A stretch of DNA of 64,000 nt from Triplophysa rosa (lineage: Eukaryota > Chordata > Actinopteri > Cypriniformes > Nemacheilidae): assembly GCF_024868665.1 (NCBI RefSeq), contig NC_079914.1, positions 1,336,980-1,400,979 of the forward strand, read 5' to 3'. This document shows, one piece after another, positions 20,044 to 30,444 of this stretch; the first letter of the stretch is position 1, and every line of letters begins with the position of its first letter. Made by a program: the position numbers and the translations under genes. The notes beneath the pieces are model-generated. The model was not told the DNA's origin and did no database searches. It worked only from the letters and a program-made list of their open reading frames with translations.

Positions 20044-22755
20044 TTGACGTCAACAACAATATATTGCAAGTGTTTTCTTGACCTAATAATAGTGTTGTTG
20101 ACAGATATTGTTGACAATAACTCTCTTAGCATTTCCCAGAAGTCGAACTCTAAATATAATTCTTTTGAAGTCATGGTTCTTCATGTTTCAACACCTAATA
20201 CTAAAGATAAAACACTTTTTAAATTGATTCTAGCTATTGTATATAGGCCTCCAGGGCACCACACAGATTTTATTAAAGAATTTGGTGGGTTCTTATCAGA
20301 ACTAGTACTGGCCGCAGATAGACTCCTTGTCGTTGGTGACTTTAACATCCACGTAGATAACGTTACAGATGCCTTAGGAATGGCTTTCAAAGACACTCTT
20401 AACTCCATGGGCATTAGTCAACATGTGTCAGGACCCACTCACCTTCGTAATCATACTTTAGATTTAATACTGTCTTACGGTATAAATGTGGACGACGTTA
20501 AAATCCTTCAGCAGAGTGAAGACATTTCGGATCATTATCTGGTATTATGTTTGCTTCACTGGCCTACGGCTGCAAATAAAACTCATTGTTACAAATATGG
20601 TAGAACAATAACTTCAACTACCAAAGATGCGTTTCTCGATAATCTGCCCGAATTGTCTCAAATCATGAGAAATAACGTTGAAGATCTTGACATTACCACT
20701 GAAAATTTTAATTCCACCTTCTCGGTAACGCTAGACAAAGTTGCTCCACTACGTTTAAAGAAGATTAAAAATGGCAGCCCCACACCGTGGTATAATGAAC
20801 ACACTCAGGCTCTAAAGAAAGCGGCCCGAAAAATGGAGCGCAACTTTAAGAAAACTAAATTAGAGGTATTTCGTACAGCATGGAAGGATAGTATTCGAAA
20901 ATACAGGAAAGCCCTAATAACTTCTAGATCCGCCTACTTTTCATCACTAATAGAAGAAAACCAGCACAACCCTAGGTTTTTATTTAACACGGTGGCTAAA
21001 TTAACAAAAAATAAATCGTCAGTGACTTCTGATCCTGTATATCAGCATAGCAGTGATGAATTTATGAACTACTTCACATATAAAATCCAAGATATTAGAG
21101 AAAAAATTATAACAATGCAATCAGAAGTGAAACCCGCTGAACAAACTAACTACAGCGCCCTTAAGGAGAAAATGCAATTATTTTATACCGTAGATCAAGA
21201 TGAGCTGTCTAAAATTATTAGATCATCTAAATCAACAACATGCATACTAGACCCTATACCTACAAATCTACTGAAAGAGATGCTCCCAGAAATTATAGAT
21301 CCTCTTCTTGGTATTATTAACTCATCTCTGACATTAGGACATGTGCCTAAAGCATATAAGGTGGCTGTTATAAGGCCCCTTGTCAAAAAACCCCAACTCG
21401 ACCCTAGAGAACTAAGGAACTACAGGCCTATATCGAATCTACCTTTCATATCTAAAGTTCTGGAAAAAGTAGTTTCAACTCAATTATGCTCCTTCCTCCA
21501 AAGGAATGACATCAATGAAGAATTCCAGTCTGGATTTAGAGCATGTCACAGTACAGAGACTGCTTTGATCAGAGTTACAAATGATCTGCTATTGGCGTCT
21601 GACCGAGGTTGTATCTCGTTATTGGTGCTGCTAGACCTTAGTGCTGCATTCGATACCATTGACCACAGCACACTCCTACATAGACTCGAAAATTATGTCG
21701 GCATTAAGGGAATAGCTTTGAAATGGTTTAAATCTTATTTATCCGACCGTTTTCAATTTGTAGCAATAAACAATGAGGTGTCACGCAAATCGCAAGTCCA
21801 GTACGGTGTACCACAGGGCTCAGTCTTAGGGCCTCTGCTCTTCGCATTATACATGCTACCTCTAGGAGATATAATAAAGCGACACGGAGTTAGCTTTCAC
21901 TGTTATGCTGATGATACTCAACTTTATATTTCCTCGAAGCCTCATGAAACACAGCAGTTCCATCGAATAATGGAATGCATAGTCGATATAAAAAACTGGA
22001 TGAGTAACAACTTTTTATTACTGAACTCGGACAAAACGGAAGTGTTACTTATTGGACCGAAAACTGCTATAAGTAACAACCAAGAATACTGTTTAACTAT
22101 TGACGGATGTTCCATAAAACCCTCGTCGTCAGCAAAGAATCTTGGCGTTCTATTCGATAGTAATCTGTCATTTGAGAGCCACGTCGCCAACACCTGTAAA
22201 ATTGCGTTTTTCCATCTTAAGAATATATCTAAACTACGTCATATGCTGTCAATGTCAGATGCAGAGAAGTTAATTCATGCATTCATGACATCAAGACTAG
22301 ACTACTGTAATGCACTGTTAGGTGGTTGCCCTGCAGGCTTATTACAAAAACTCCAATTGGTCCAAAACGCGGCAGCTCGAGTTCTTACACGTACAAAAAA
22401 GTATGAACATATTAGCCCGGTTCTGTCAACCTTGCACTGGTTACCTATAAAGCATCGCGTTAACTTTAAAATCTTGCTTATTACCTATAAAGCCTTACAT
22501 GGTTTAGCTCCTCAGTACTTGAATGAACTCCTTTTGTATTACAGTCCTTCACGTGCATTACGCTCTCAGGCGTCCTGTCAGTTGGTAATACCTAGAATTT
22601 CAAAATCAAGTGCAGGTGGTAGATCCTTTTCCTATCTAGCGCCTAAACTTTGGAATAGTCTTCCCTGCACTGTCCGGGAGGCAGACACACTCTGTCAGTT
22701 TAAATCTAGACTAAAGACGCATCTTTTTAATCTTGCATACACTACTCTTCCATAA
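20044..22755 (+). CDS. LINE endonuclease (C-terminal part) and reverse transcriptase, open frame
   Basis: 903 codons without a stop. Residues ~60-170 are the C-terminal half of an apurinic-type endonuclease/exonuclease/phosphatase domain, with VVGDFNIHVD, THLRNHTLDLIL and the final SDH (ISDHYLVLC). The N-terminal catalytic residues are lost by 5' truncation. The reverse transcriptase follows with NYRPISNLPFISKVLEK, LLDLSAAFDTIDH, GVPQGSVLGPLLFALYM and the active site CYADDTQLY. The C-terminus has LDYCNALL and LHWLPI, then FKSRLKTHLF, typical of the L2/CR1/Rex1 group. The first ~15 residues (20044-20090) may be flanking DNA. Such a copy cannot mobilise itself but may still encode RT. Confidence 0.85.
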   Translation: MTSTTIYCKCFLDLIIVLLTDIVDNNSLSISQKSNSKYNSFEVMVLHVSTPNTKDKTLFKLILAIVYRPPGHHTDFIKEFGGFLSELVLAADRLLVVGDFNIHVDNVTDALGMAFKDTLNSMGISQHVSGPTHLRNHTLDLILSYGINVDDVKILQQSEDISDHYLVLCLLHWPTAANKTHCYKYGRTITSTTKDAFLDNLPELSQIMRNNVEDLDITTENFNSTFSVTLDKVAPLRLKKIKNGSPTPWYNEHTQALKKAARKMERNFKKTKLEVFRTAWKDSIRKYRKALITSRSAYFSSLIEENQHNPRFLFNTVAKLTKNKSSVTSDPVYQHSSDEFMNYFTYKIQDIREKIITMQSEVKPAEQTNYSALKEKMQLFYTVDQDELSKIIRSSKSTTCILDPIPTNLLKEMLPEIIDPLLGIINSSLTLGHVPKAYKVAVIRPLVKKPQLDPRELRNYRPISNLPFISKVLEKVVSTQLCSFLQRNDINEEFQSGFRACHSTETALIRVTNDLLLASDRGCISLLVLLDLSAAFDTIDHSTLLHRLENYVGIKGIALKWFKSYLSDRFQFVAINNEVSRKSQVQYGVPQGSVLGPLLFALYMLPLGDIIKRHGVSFHCYADDTQLYISSKPHETQQFHRIMECIVDIKNWMSNNFLLLNSDKTEVLLIGPKTAISNNQEYCLTIDGCSIKPSSSAKNLGVLFDSNLSFESHVANTCKIAFFHLKNISKLRHMLSMSDAEKLIHAFMTSRLDYCNALLGGCPAGLLQKLQLVQNAAARVLTRTKKYEHISPVLSTLHWLPIKHRVNFKILLITYKALHGLAPQYLNELLLYYSPSRALRSQASCQLVIPRISKSSAGGRSFSYLAPKLWNSLPCTVREADTLCQFKSRLKTHLFNLAYTTLP

Positions 22756-23371
22756 TATAAATCTTCAGAGGGTTTAGGCTGCATTAGTTAGATCAACCGG
22801 AACCAAAAACACAACTGATGTACTTGTTGCATCAAAGAGTACAGAACAGTACTCTACTCTCAGCCAGTCTTGTCTCATTGTTCCAAGGTTACCACAGCGA
22901 GCAGGATGCAGTTCATGGCCTGACCTGATGGTAGAGCGGAGAATGGGAAGTGGGGACCTGACAAGAGCTGAGATGATAGAGCTGGATAAAGAAGGACGCG
23001 GTCTCTTGACATGTCTTCACCACAAAATTTCAAATGCTATTAGATTATTCATGATAATCTTAAACTATAATTTATTTTATTATTAAGTTTATTTATTTTA
23101 TTTAGCCTTGTTGTGCAAGCTCTCTGGAGCTTGTGCAGAGGCAGCAGCTTTTGCCATAGGGGAACTGGAATCCCTTGGTTGGGCCTGGGTTCTCCCGAGG
23201 TTTTTTTTCTCGATTAGAGTTTTGGGTTCCTCGCCACCGTTTCTGCCTGACCGGGGGGGCTGCTTTAGAATTTTAAAGTTTTACTTAATTAATATTGCGT
23301 ATAGGAATTTATAGTCTGTTATATTTGACCTGTGCTTCTCTCTCCTTTATCCTAAATGTGTGCTCTCACTG

Positions 23372-23505
23372 AGCGTGTGTGTGTGCGTACTTGTCTGTGT
23401 ACGTACGTGTGTGTGTGTGTGTGTTGTGTGTGTGTGCGTGCGTGCGTGCGCATCCGTGTGTGTGTCTCTATGTCTATGTGTGTTAGTACGTGTGCATATT
23501 GTGTG
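23372..23505 (+). repeat. GT microsatellite in LINE 3' UTR
   Basis: Imperfect TG repeats with CGTGCG variants at the same place as in the other LINE copies. Confidence 0.85.
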
Positions 23506-23657
23506 TGTGGAGTGTTTTGTATGTGGGTATGTCTGTCTTCTGTGTTTTCAACCTTTTCTTGTTTTTGCAGGAACAACTTTAATTATTTTGCTTATAGTCA
23601 ATATGTCTCATGTACAGCTGCTTTGTAACAATGAAAATTGTAAAAGCGCTATATAAA

Positions 23658-23757
23658 NNNNNNNNNNNNNNNNNNNNNNNNNNNNNNNNNNNNNNNNNNN
23701 NNNNNNNNNNNNNNNNNNNNNNNNNNNNNNNNNNNNNNNNNNNNNNNNNNNNNNNNN
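23658..23757. other. Assembly gap, 100 N
   Basis: Exactly 100 N between the LINE tail and the middle of a gypsy reverse transcriptase. A round length usually means a gap of unknown size, so adjacency of the two elements is not proven. Confidence 0.98.
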
Positions 23758-25174
23758 CTCGGTCAGGTTCTGTGTGGATTATCGCAAGGTGAACGCGGTA
23801 TCGAAATTCGATGCCTATCCAATGCCACGGGTCGATGAGTTACTGGACCGGCTAGGCACGGCTCGTTTTTATTCGACGTTGGACTTAACGAAAGGGTACT
23901 GGCAGATCCCCCTATCGCCATTATCTAAAGAAAAAACTGCCTTCACCACGCCGTTCGGTTTACACCAATTCGTAACGCTTCCGTTCGGTTTGTTCGGGGC
24001 GCCGGCCACCTTTCAGCGCCTCATGGACCGTATCCTCCGACCCCATACGGCATATGCCGCTGCTTATCTGGATGACATCATCATTTATAGCAATGACTGG
24101 CAGCGGCATATCCAACACTTGAGGGCGGTTTTGGGAGCGCTGAGGGCGGCCGGCCTCACGGCCAACCCGAAGAAGTGTGCGGTTGGGCGGGTGGAGGTTA
24201 GGTATCTGGGCTTCCACTTGGGACACGGGCAAGTGCGGCCCCAAATTAATAAGACCGCAGCCGTTGCGACCTGCCCGAGTCCCAAGACCAAAAAGGAGGT
24301 AAGACAGTTCCTGGGGCTGGCGGGATATTACAGACGGTTTGTGCCCAACTATTCGGACCTCACCAGCCCGCTGACTGATCTTACTAAAAAGGAGGCGCCA
24401 GATCCGGTCCAATGGTCAGAGCAGTGCCAGCAGGCGTTTTCCCAAGTGAAGGCTGCCCTGTGTGGCGGGCCGCTATTACACTCTCCTGACTTTTCTCTCC
24501 CTTTCTTGTTGCAGACTGACGCGTCGGACAGAGGGCTGGGTGCTGTCCTGGCACAGGAGGTGGGGGGTGAGGAGCGGCCAGTGCTGTACATTAGCCGCAA
24601 GCTCTCAAAGAGAGAGGCTAAGTACAGCACTATTGAAAAGGAATGTTTGGCCATCAGATGGGCCGTTCTCACCCTTAGGTACTACCTCCTGGGCCGGGAG
24701 TTCACCCTCTGTTCGGACCACGCTCCCCTGCAGTGGCTCCACCGCATGAAAGATACCAACGCCAGGATCACCCGTTGGTATCTGGCGCTGCAGCCTTTTA
24801 AGTTCCAGGTGGTCCACAGGCCGGGTGCGCGAATGGTTGTAGCCGACTTCCTCTCCAGGAATGGGGGGGGGGCTGCAGGCCGGACGGTTCCCCGGCCTGA
24901 GTCAGGCGGTGGGGGTATGTGGCGAGGGGAGCGTGGTGTAGCGAGGTGTGCAGCAGGAGAGAGAGCCGGGAGACGAGCGGTAAGTGAGTGGAGTAATTAC
25001 AGACGATCAACACCTGTGTCTCGTTCCAGTGAGGGCGCGGGGAGAGAATATAAACATCGGACAAAGTCACAGTGGAGTGAGAGAGACGGACTCGACGCGA
25101 GCTGCCACAAACCCAAACTTCTCAGTCAGCAAGGGGGACCTTCGCTGACTTCAGAGCGACACAAGCCAGGCTAG
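23758..25174 (+). CDS. Gypsy reverse transcriptase and RNase H (copy A, partial)
   Basis: Open from the gap through RT and RNase H. RT motifs in order: SVRFCVDYRKVN region, MPRVDELLDRLG, FYSTLDLTKGYWQIPL, FVTLPFGLFGAPATFQRLMD and the catalytic AAYLDDIIIYS. They continue with GLTANPKKC and RQFLGLAGYYRRFVPNYS. RNase H follows with LLQTDASDRGLGAVL, then YSTIEKECLAI, SDHAPLQWL and VVADFLSRNG at its end. The frame continues by chance past the polypurine tract into the LTR, so the real C-terminus is probably near 24900. No integrase follows RNase H, in agreement with copy B where integrase lies upstream. Confidence 0.85.
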
Positions 25175-25309
25175 AAGGAAGCCCGTGGATTTATGTTGTG
25201 TACTTTTGATGCTCTATTTAAGTTGGTTGTTTTATTTAGTGTGGAATAAAATCGTGTCAGTCTCGCCAACCTCGTCCTCTTCCTTCCTTATCTCCACGAA
25301 CACGCTACA
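24918..25309 (+). repeat. Gmr1-type 3' LTR, copy A
   Basis: Preceded by GGTGGGGGTA (polypurine tract). Starts TGTGGCGAGG and ends ACACGCTACA. AATAAA lies at about 25246. Similar to both LTRs of copy B. Confidence 0.85.
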
Positions 25310-25326
25310 ATCAGATGATCATATAA

Positions 25327-25363
25327 CTCTCTCTCTCTCTCTGTCTCTCTCTCTCTCTCTCTC
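25327..25363 (+). repeat. CT microsatellite
   Basis: About 18 CT units with one interruption (CTGT), 18 bp after the gypsy LTR. Confidence 0.9.
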
Positions 25364-26169
25364 AAAAGGTTTAGCAAGCCTAAATCCTTAAATTTCTATA
25401 ATTATTCATAGTAAATCAACTTATTTAAAATGTGGTCCACAATCACCATACTGATCTTGGGCCACATACCTCCCATCAACAATCGGCCCAACTGTTGTCT
25501 GCCGTCATGCATCCAGTACCGTCACTGCCACACATGCCCCACACTTGGCTGACATGTTGCATGCCAGTGCCGGCAGTGCGCCAGCTTTGCCATTCTGAGG
25601 CCACATTTGGGCTGAGTCCGTCTGCTATGTGGGAACCTGCCCTGAAAAGTTGTTCAGCAGTAATGTTACCCCATCCTACAAAAGACAAAGAGAATTATAA
25701 CATACTGGCTCACATAACGTTAAATCTAAACATGCGACTTCTTTACAGGGTATGCTGGTAAATGCGATATGTTCAAATATGTGTTGAGGCAGGCCACTTG
25801 AAGACATGTGTTTGGGCCTTCATGTGAAGATATGTGTTTTGCGCACTTAGCTTGGGTTAACGTTAATCATTAATGAGAGAGGTTAGCGACCGGAAGACAT
25901 TTGCAATCTAGTAAGTCTAAGTAACATTAAGCAGAGCTAACGTTAAGTGTTAAACGAGTACACTGTGAACGCGAGTTTCATAATAAGCAAATAATAATCA
26001 TAATAATAAAGCTTCAAAATAATAACGTTAAGCCTATACGGAAGCGTCTGAAGCGGGCATGCATTTTCTACATGGCACACATGACACGCCAAATTCACAT
26101 TTTGACCAGTATCGCACTACAGCATACCCGAAACAGCACTTATACTAGCAACCCATCTAACCTCAAGCA
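25364..26169. other. No gene seen
   Basis: Contains a GC-richer stretch at about 25435-25690 that reads like a decayed repeat (TGGGCCACAT, GGCCCAACTG). The rest is AT-rich with several AACGTTA motifs. No supported coding sequence. Confidence 0.45.
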
Positions 26170-26177
26170 GTTTACTT

Positions 26178-27156
26178 GTAGGACTGTAGTCAAGTCCACC
26201 TTTGTCGAGTCCAAGACCAGGACTAGTCGAGACCGAGTCAAGACCGAGTCTAAAGAGGTTCGAGTCCAAGTCAAGTCCAAGTCCAAAGAGGTTCGAGTCC
26301 AAGTCAAGACCGAGTCCAAATGAGACGATCCAGACAGAGACAGAAAAAAGAATCCTCTTCAAAAATCAAGACCCCATTCTTTATTTGTAATGAACAAAAG
26401 CTGATCAAATTAGGTAATTTTATTTACTTTAGGTATAGAAATTTCACCAAAGTCACATAAAGCCTAAGTGCAGATTTTCAGTCTTTTTACTGTAGTGTAA
26501 CCACAACAAGTCACATTCTGGGCTTCCAATGGAAAATGTGCCCATTCTCAGCATGTTGACTTGTCAGTGATAACTGCACTGAATCAACATCACTTTTGCC
26601 ACCTCAATTAATGTTGAAAGAATTTAGAAGTTTCAACAAACATCATTATTGTGATCAGTATTTTCTTTAGTTGGGTTCTTGATTCTTGTGTTTTAACGAT
26701 TGGTTTTCATTGTCTGTTATAACAGTGTGCTAAAATACACTTGTTGAGGCACAGTATCACAGTAACAGTTAAATTTGGCACAGTATCTTAGCGTTGTGAA
26801 CCAGAACACTCAAATCAGTCATTTAGTATAATATAATTTAGTATTATTTATCATCTTTTTTTACAGCTTGACACCCATCGCAAAAAGTAACCTACTCAAG
26901 AGTAAAGAGAATTAACTTAATTAAAGTCAAGAGTCCAACTAAAGCAAACATAAATGCTTCATCAATGGTTTTGTTTGGAAGGAAAAAATATCATCGGACT
27001 TGGTCGAGACCAACAAGAACATTTGGCGAGTCCAATGACCGAGTCCGAGACAAGTCCGAGTCCAGATACCAACGAGTCCAAGACAAGTCCGAGACCACAG
27101 AAAAACGTCTCGAGTCCGGACTTAAGTCTGAGTCCGGACTCAAGTACTACAGCACT
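26178..27156. mobile_element. Non-autonomous hAT-like element, 979 bp, 8-bp target duplication
   Basis: Flanked by GTTTACTT on both sides (26170-26177 and 27157-27164). The ends are imperfect inverted repeats built on CTGTAG and CAAGTCC/ACTTGAGTCC. Both subterminal regions are packed with short GAGTCCAAGTC/GAGTCCGAGAC motifs in varied order, as in subterminal transposase-binding arrays. No transposase is encoded; the AT-rich middle has none. Confidence 0.8.
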
Positions 27157-27394
27157 GTTTACTTGTATTACTATTATTTTATTTCCACTCAGTTTAACTT
27201 CATAGTGATGAGGGAAACTTGTAAACGTGCTAGCCGAGTTAGACCCGTCCAACTAGTAATAATAACCGTATGTAAAACAGTAGTATATCATAATAGTTTA
27301 TGTAATCATATGTAAATTATTTTAATAATACACCCAAACGTATCTTTAGAATTACTTACCGATTTTATAAATTCCCATTTTTCCACGCCGTGTT

Positions 27395-27480
27395 CATCCA
27401 TGCGGTATAACAAGATGGCGGAAAGATGAACGTCCTCACGCTCGACTACGGATGACGTCAGACGTCACGTGATAATAGGA
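27395..27480. promoter_or_regulatory. CpG-rich block with YY1-like, CRE-like and E-box motifs
   Basis: In an AT-rich setting this block has AAGATGGCGG (about 27412), GATGACGTCAGACGTC (CRE-like) and CACGTG. This combination is typical of CpG promoters at transcription starts, but no exon or gene is seen on either side. A weak regulatory call. Confidence 0.35.
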
Positions 27481-27684
27481 ACGCAATATTTTTTATTTGA
27501 TTTAAAGACACTTATTTACATTACATTAACAAGACTTACTTTTAATTTGAATCAACCAAAATGTTAACGTTACATTGATGGCTAGACAGAAATGTTTTGT
27601 TTCTGGAAAGGATTGCCTACTCAACCTTTAATTTTAAGAAAATATGTTAAGAAGTCTAAAAATCTGTGTGTAACTTTAAGGAAC

Positions 27685-28137
27685 GTCACTACCAAACTTC
27701 TTTTTTCTGCAATTAAGCAAACTTTTTTGGGCGTTATTCCATAAAATTTTGTTTGTATGTGTGTACATCTGTTCAAAACTGTGCTTGCTAAACATGTGCT
27801 GATTAGCATCTTTGAGCTAGGCTCAAAAGTATTAAATAATTGTCACTACCGAAACAGTCATAACCGAAACGTATCACTAGGTATCATTGTTTCGGTAGTG
27901 ACAAAAAGGAACACTTAATCCTTTATTTGGGGAAATAAAAGTCAGTACTGTGAGCTCTAGGTTTTCTATTAGACTTTTACTGTCTGCTATATGTGCTGGC
28001 AGCATATGTGCAACATAGGTAGTTATTTGTATTAACATAAAATGTTAATAGTCTGATTCAGTTGTGCATATTAAATATTGTGGTCACTACTAAAACATTA
28101 CCAACCCGGCTGAAAATGTGTCTGTCACGACCGAAAC
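27685..28137. repeat. Cluster of six 14-bp motifs GTCACTACCGAAAC, both orientations
   Basis: Matches or near matches at 27685-27698, 27842-27855 (exact), 27857-27870, 27889-27902 (exact, complement), 28083-28096 and 28124-28137. The copy at 27889 is inverted relative to the others. No gene seen here. It looks like a subterminal motif array of an unrecognised DNA transposon or a protein-binding cluster. Confidence 0.6.
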
Positions 28138-28395
28138 ATAGGATGTTTTGTCAAAAATAAAGTATATTAAATTATCAACGAAGATGTTTTGATAGTGTTT
28201 GGTTCAATGTACATATAATCTAATGAATCCTTAACTTTGAAATCAGTATGATCAATTTTATGACTTTTACAAAGAAAGATTGCATTCAAAATACAACAAA
28301 TCTCATGAATTAAATTTGGAATATTGTTAAAATTGTAACTGTTATTAATTTACTTGTGAAAACATTCGTATGATCTCATTCGTATGTTTTACTAT

Positions 28396-28555
28396 GATTT
28401 GATTGCTGGTTGTGGTTGCTGGTTTGCTGGCAGACCAGCATGGGATGTGGATTTGCTCCGGATGCTGGTTTACTGGTCCCCAGGATCTAGGTTGCTGTTA
28501 GGTTGGACCAGCACTGGATAGCAGTTTGCTGATCACAAGCATATGTTCTTGTTTG
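28396..28555. repeat. TGCTGGT-rich decayed repeat
   Basis: Repeated TTGCTGGT/GACCAGCA words in both orientations. The same word family appears at 41570-41660, so this is a dispersed foldback-type repeat. Confidence 0.5.
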
Positions 28556-29115
28556 TATGATAGTGTGATTCCAGCAAGACAATAAGAAAACTTCCATTTG
28601 TTATGTACATTTCTTAGTGTGTGCTATTAAGTTAAATACTTTATTTTAATTAATGTTTGGGTAAATAGTAAACGGTTCATTTACTGTTACATAATAAGAA
28701 ATCCTGTCTCAAACATACTTGATCTTATTTTATCTAATGCTGTAGAACGTCCAGAATTTGAGTCATTGGCTTCCAATTCTCATTTGGAAGGTGACTGGAA
28801 AAAATAAATAAGAAAATAATATGTTTAATTTAATTAAATCAGATATACACATTTTAGTAACACTTGATATAACTTAACACTAAAGATATAGTAATTTTGC
28901 TTAAGTAATGAAACCTTGATTTGGAAATGATCAGACATTTGCGCTGGAAAACAACACAAAAAAATGTATTTCTTTATTGAAGTGATGAACTGTATTAAAT
29001 ACTGTATACTATAATATTCACTATGATAAGGTTAAACAACACTATTATCTAAGAATTTTACATACCATTTATTTAAGAGAATACTACTGCAGTATTGTTA
29101 TGTAGGAGGTGCTAC
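28556..29115. other. No gene seen
   Basis: AT-rich, no recognised feature. Confidence 0.5.
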
Positions 29116-29120
29116 CTGGC

Positions 29121-29200
29121 AGGGCCGTGCAGAGACCTTTAAAGGGGCAGGTGCTCAAAGCATAAAAGGAGCACATGTAACAAGGCTTTAAATATGGCTG
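29121..29200 (+). mobile_element. Possible hAT terminus (CAGGGCCGTGCAGAGACC)
   Basis: Starts like known hAT ends, followed by AAAGGGGCAGGTGCTCAAAG. A similar GAGGCAGGTGCTCAAGT stretch occurs at about 30990-31010 in direct orientation, but no inverted second terminus is found, so the extent is unresolved. Confidence 0.35.
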
Positions 29201-29417
29201 TGCTCAAAACATCAGTACAGCAATATTGTATATCGTGATGCATTCCTTGCTGATACGTGTATCAATACGGATGCTTTTGTAACTGATAAAGAAGCAAATG
29301 CAATGATGCTGTTTTGAAAAAGAAACAGAACAGAAAAGACCATTCTAATGTTTAAAAATATTTTAGTTGCACCTATTAACAAGTCTGGGATTTGAAACTT
29401 AAGCGAATAAAGTTGTC

Positions 29418-29655
29418 CAAACCTTAAAGGGATACTTCACCCAAAAATGAAAATTCTGTCAATATTTACTCACCCTCAGATTATTCCAAACCTGTGTAAA
29501 TGTTTTTGTTCTGTTGAACACAACAAAGGATATTTGTAAGAATGTCAGTAACCAAACAGATCTCATCCCCCATTTACTGCCATGGTAGGGAAAATAAATA
29601 CTATGTGAGTCAATGGGGGATGAGATCTGTTTAGTTACTTACATTCTTACAAACA
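29418..29655. repeat. Common cypriniform foldback repeat
   Basis: Begins AAAGGGATACTTCACCC and ACTCACCCTCAGATTATTCC, one of the most frequent cyprinid repeats. The middle is a hairpin: CAGATCTCATCCCCCATT (about 29556) pairs with AATGGGGGATGAGATCTG (about 29614), enclosing a ~40-bp loop. Confidence 0.75.
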
Positions 29656-29835
29656 TCTTAGCTGATGTTGAGGGGGCTGCTGGGGATGTTGCTGTCTTTG
29701 CTGTTGTAGAAAAAGTAGTTTTGTCATATTAAAAATATAATTCTGTTCCAAACCTCTTCTGCATTTTTTTAAATGATAATGATAATAAAAACAGCGTTGA
29801 TAAGTATAATTCGGAGGATGAGAAAATCAGAATAA

Positions 29836-30441
29836 GGCCATGTTCAGACTTTACTTCTTTTTTGAAGCTGCTAGCGTCTGTTTTACATTATAATCCTATG
29901 TAATAACCGTGTTGTCAAAAAAAGTGCTGAGCGCTTTTTTAAACGCCAGCGCCGGCGTCTTTTTCTGCAGCTCAGAACGTCTTTTGAGATTGAAAAAAAG
30001 TTCAACTTTTCTGAAAAAAATGGCCTACGTCAAGCTCCTTTTTCACAGCAAACAATGATGGAGACCGTCGTTTCCATAACAACATGCGAGGAACGTGATT
30101 TGTTGAGAAGGCTCAAGCTCGAAAAAATAAAATGGCGGCCGAACGCCCGTTGGAGGATCATTTTGTATAAATGTAAGTTTAATTTTCACTTTCTGCAACT
30201 TCTGATTGCATTTCTAACGAGAAATAAGTATTGTAGTTTTTAAATATGTGATTAGTTAATGCAAGACGAACTCCGTTTCTAATTCAAATAGACTTCTGTT
30301 ACGTTGTCTATCTGTTTGTCTGGGCTGCCTTGGTGCCTCCGCAGTCATGGCGTTCTGCTGATAATTTTTTTTTTTTTTTACTAAAAAAGCGCCTTTGTCA
30401 ACTTTTTCTTGTCAAAAAAGAAGTCATGTCTGAACATGGCC
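29836..30441. mobile_element. PIF/Harbinger-type MITE, 606 bp, TAA duplication
   Basis: Terminal inverted repeats GGCCATGTTCAGAC...ACTTCTTTTTTGA (about 29 of 31 positions match) with a 3-bp TAA duplication on each side (29833-29835 and 30442-30444). The interior has a short open stretch (30055-30243) rich in Arg/Lys/Trp that could be a transposase relic, but this is not established. Confidence 0.8.
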
Positions 30442-30444
30442 TAA

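Larger units (their letters stand above)
20044..23657 (+). mobile_element. L2/CR1-type LINE, 5'-truncated, with complete RT and 3' UTR
   Basis: Carries an open frame for the C-terminal part of the endonuclease plus the whole reverse transcriptase, then a ~900-bp 3' UTR with an internal GT microsatellite and the tail GCGCTATATAAA. The tail runs into an assembly gap. Two truncated copies of its 3' end occur at 7623-8564 (plus) and 11796-12209 (minus), so the family has been active in this region. Confidence 0.85.
23758..25309 (+). mobile_element. Gmr1-type Ty3/gypsy element, copy A (RT to 3' LTR)
   Basis: Same family as the complete copy at 53722-59520 on the other strand, about 95% alike at protein level by eye. 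The visible part holds RT, RNase H, the polypurine tract and a 392-bp 3' LTR (24918-25309). The 5' half is lost in the gap. This copy keeps the RT active site that copy B has lost. Confidence 0.85.

Noticed and set aside
24918..25174. Continuation of the gypsy copy A frame past 24917 as real coding sequence
   Set aside because: It lies inside the 3' LTR, after the polypurine tract; copy B has a different frame there.
26117..26362. Minus-strand frame with repeated GLDLDSNLF units
   Set aside because: It translates the GAGTCCAAGTC subterminal motif array of a non-autonomous hAT element.
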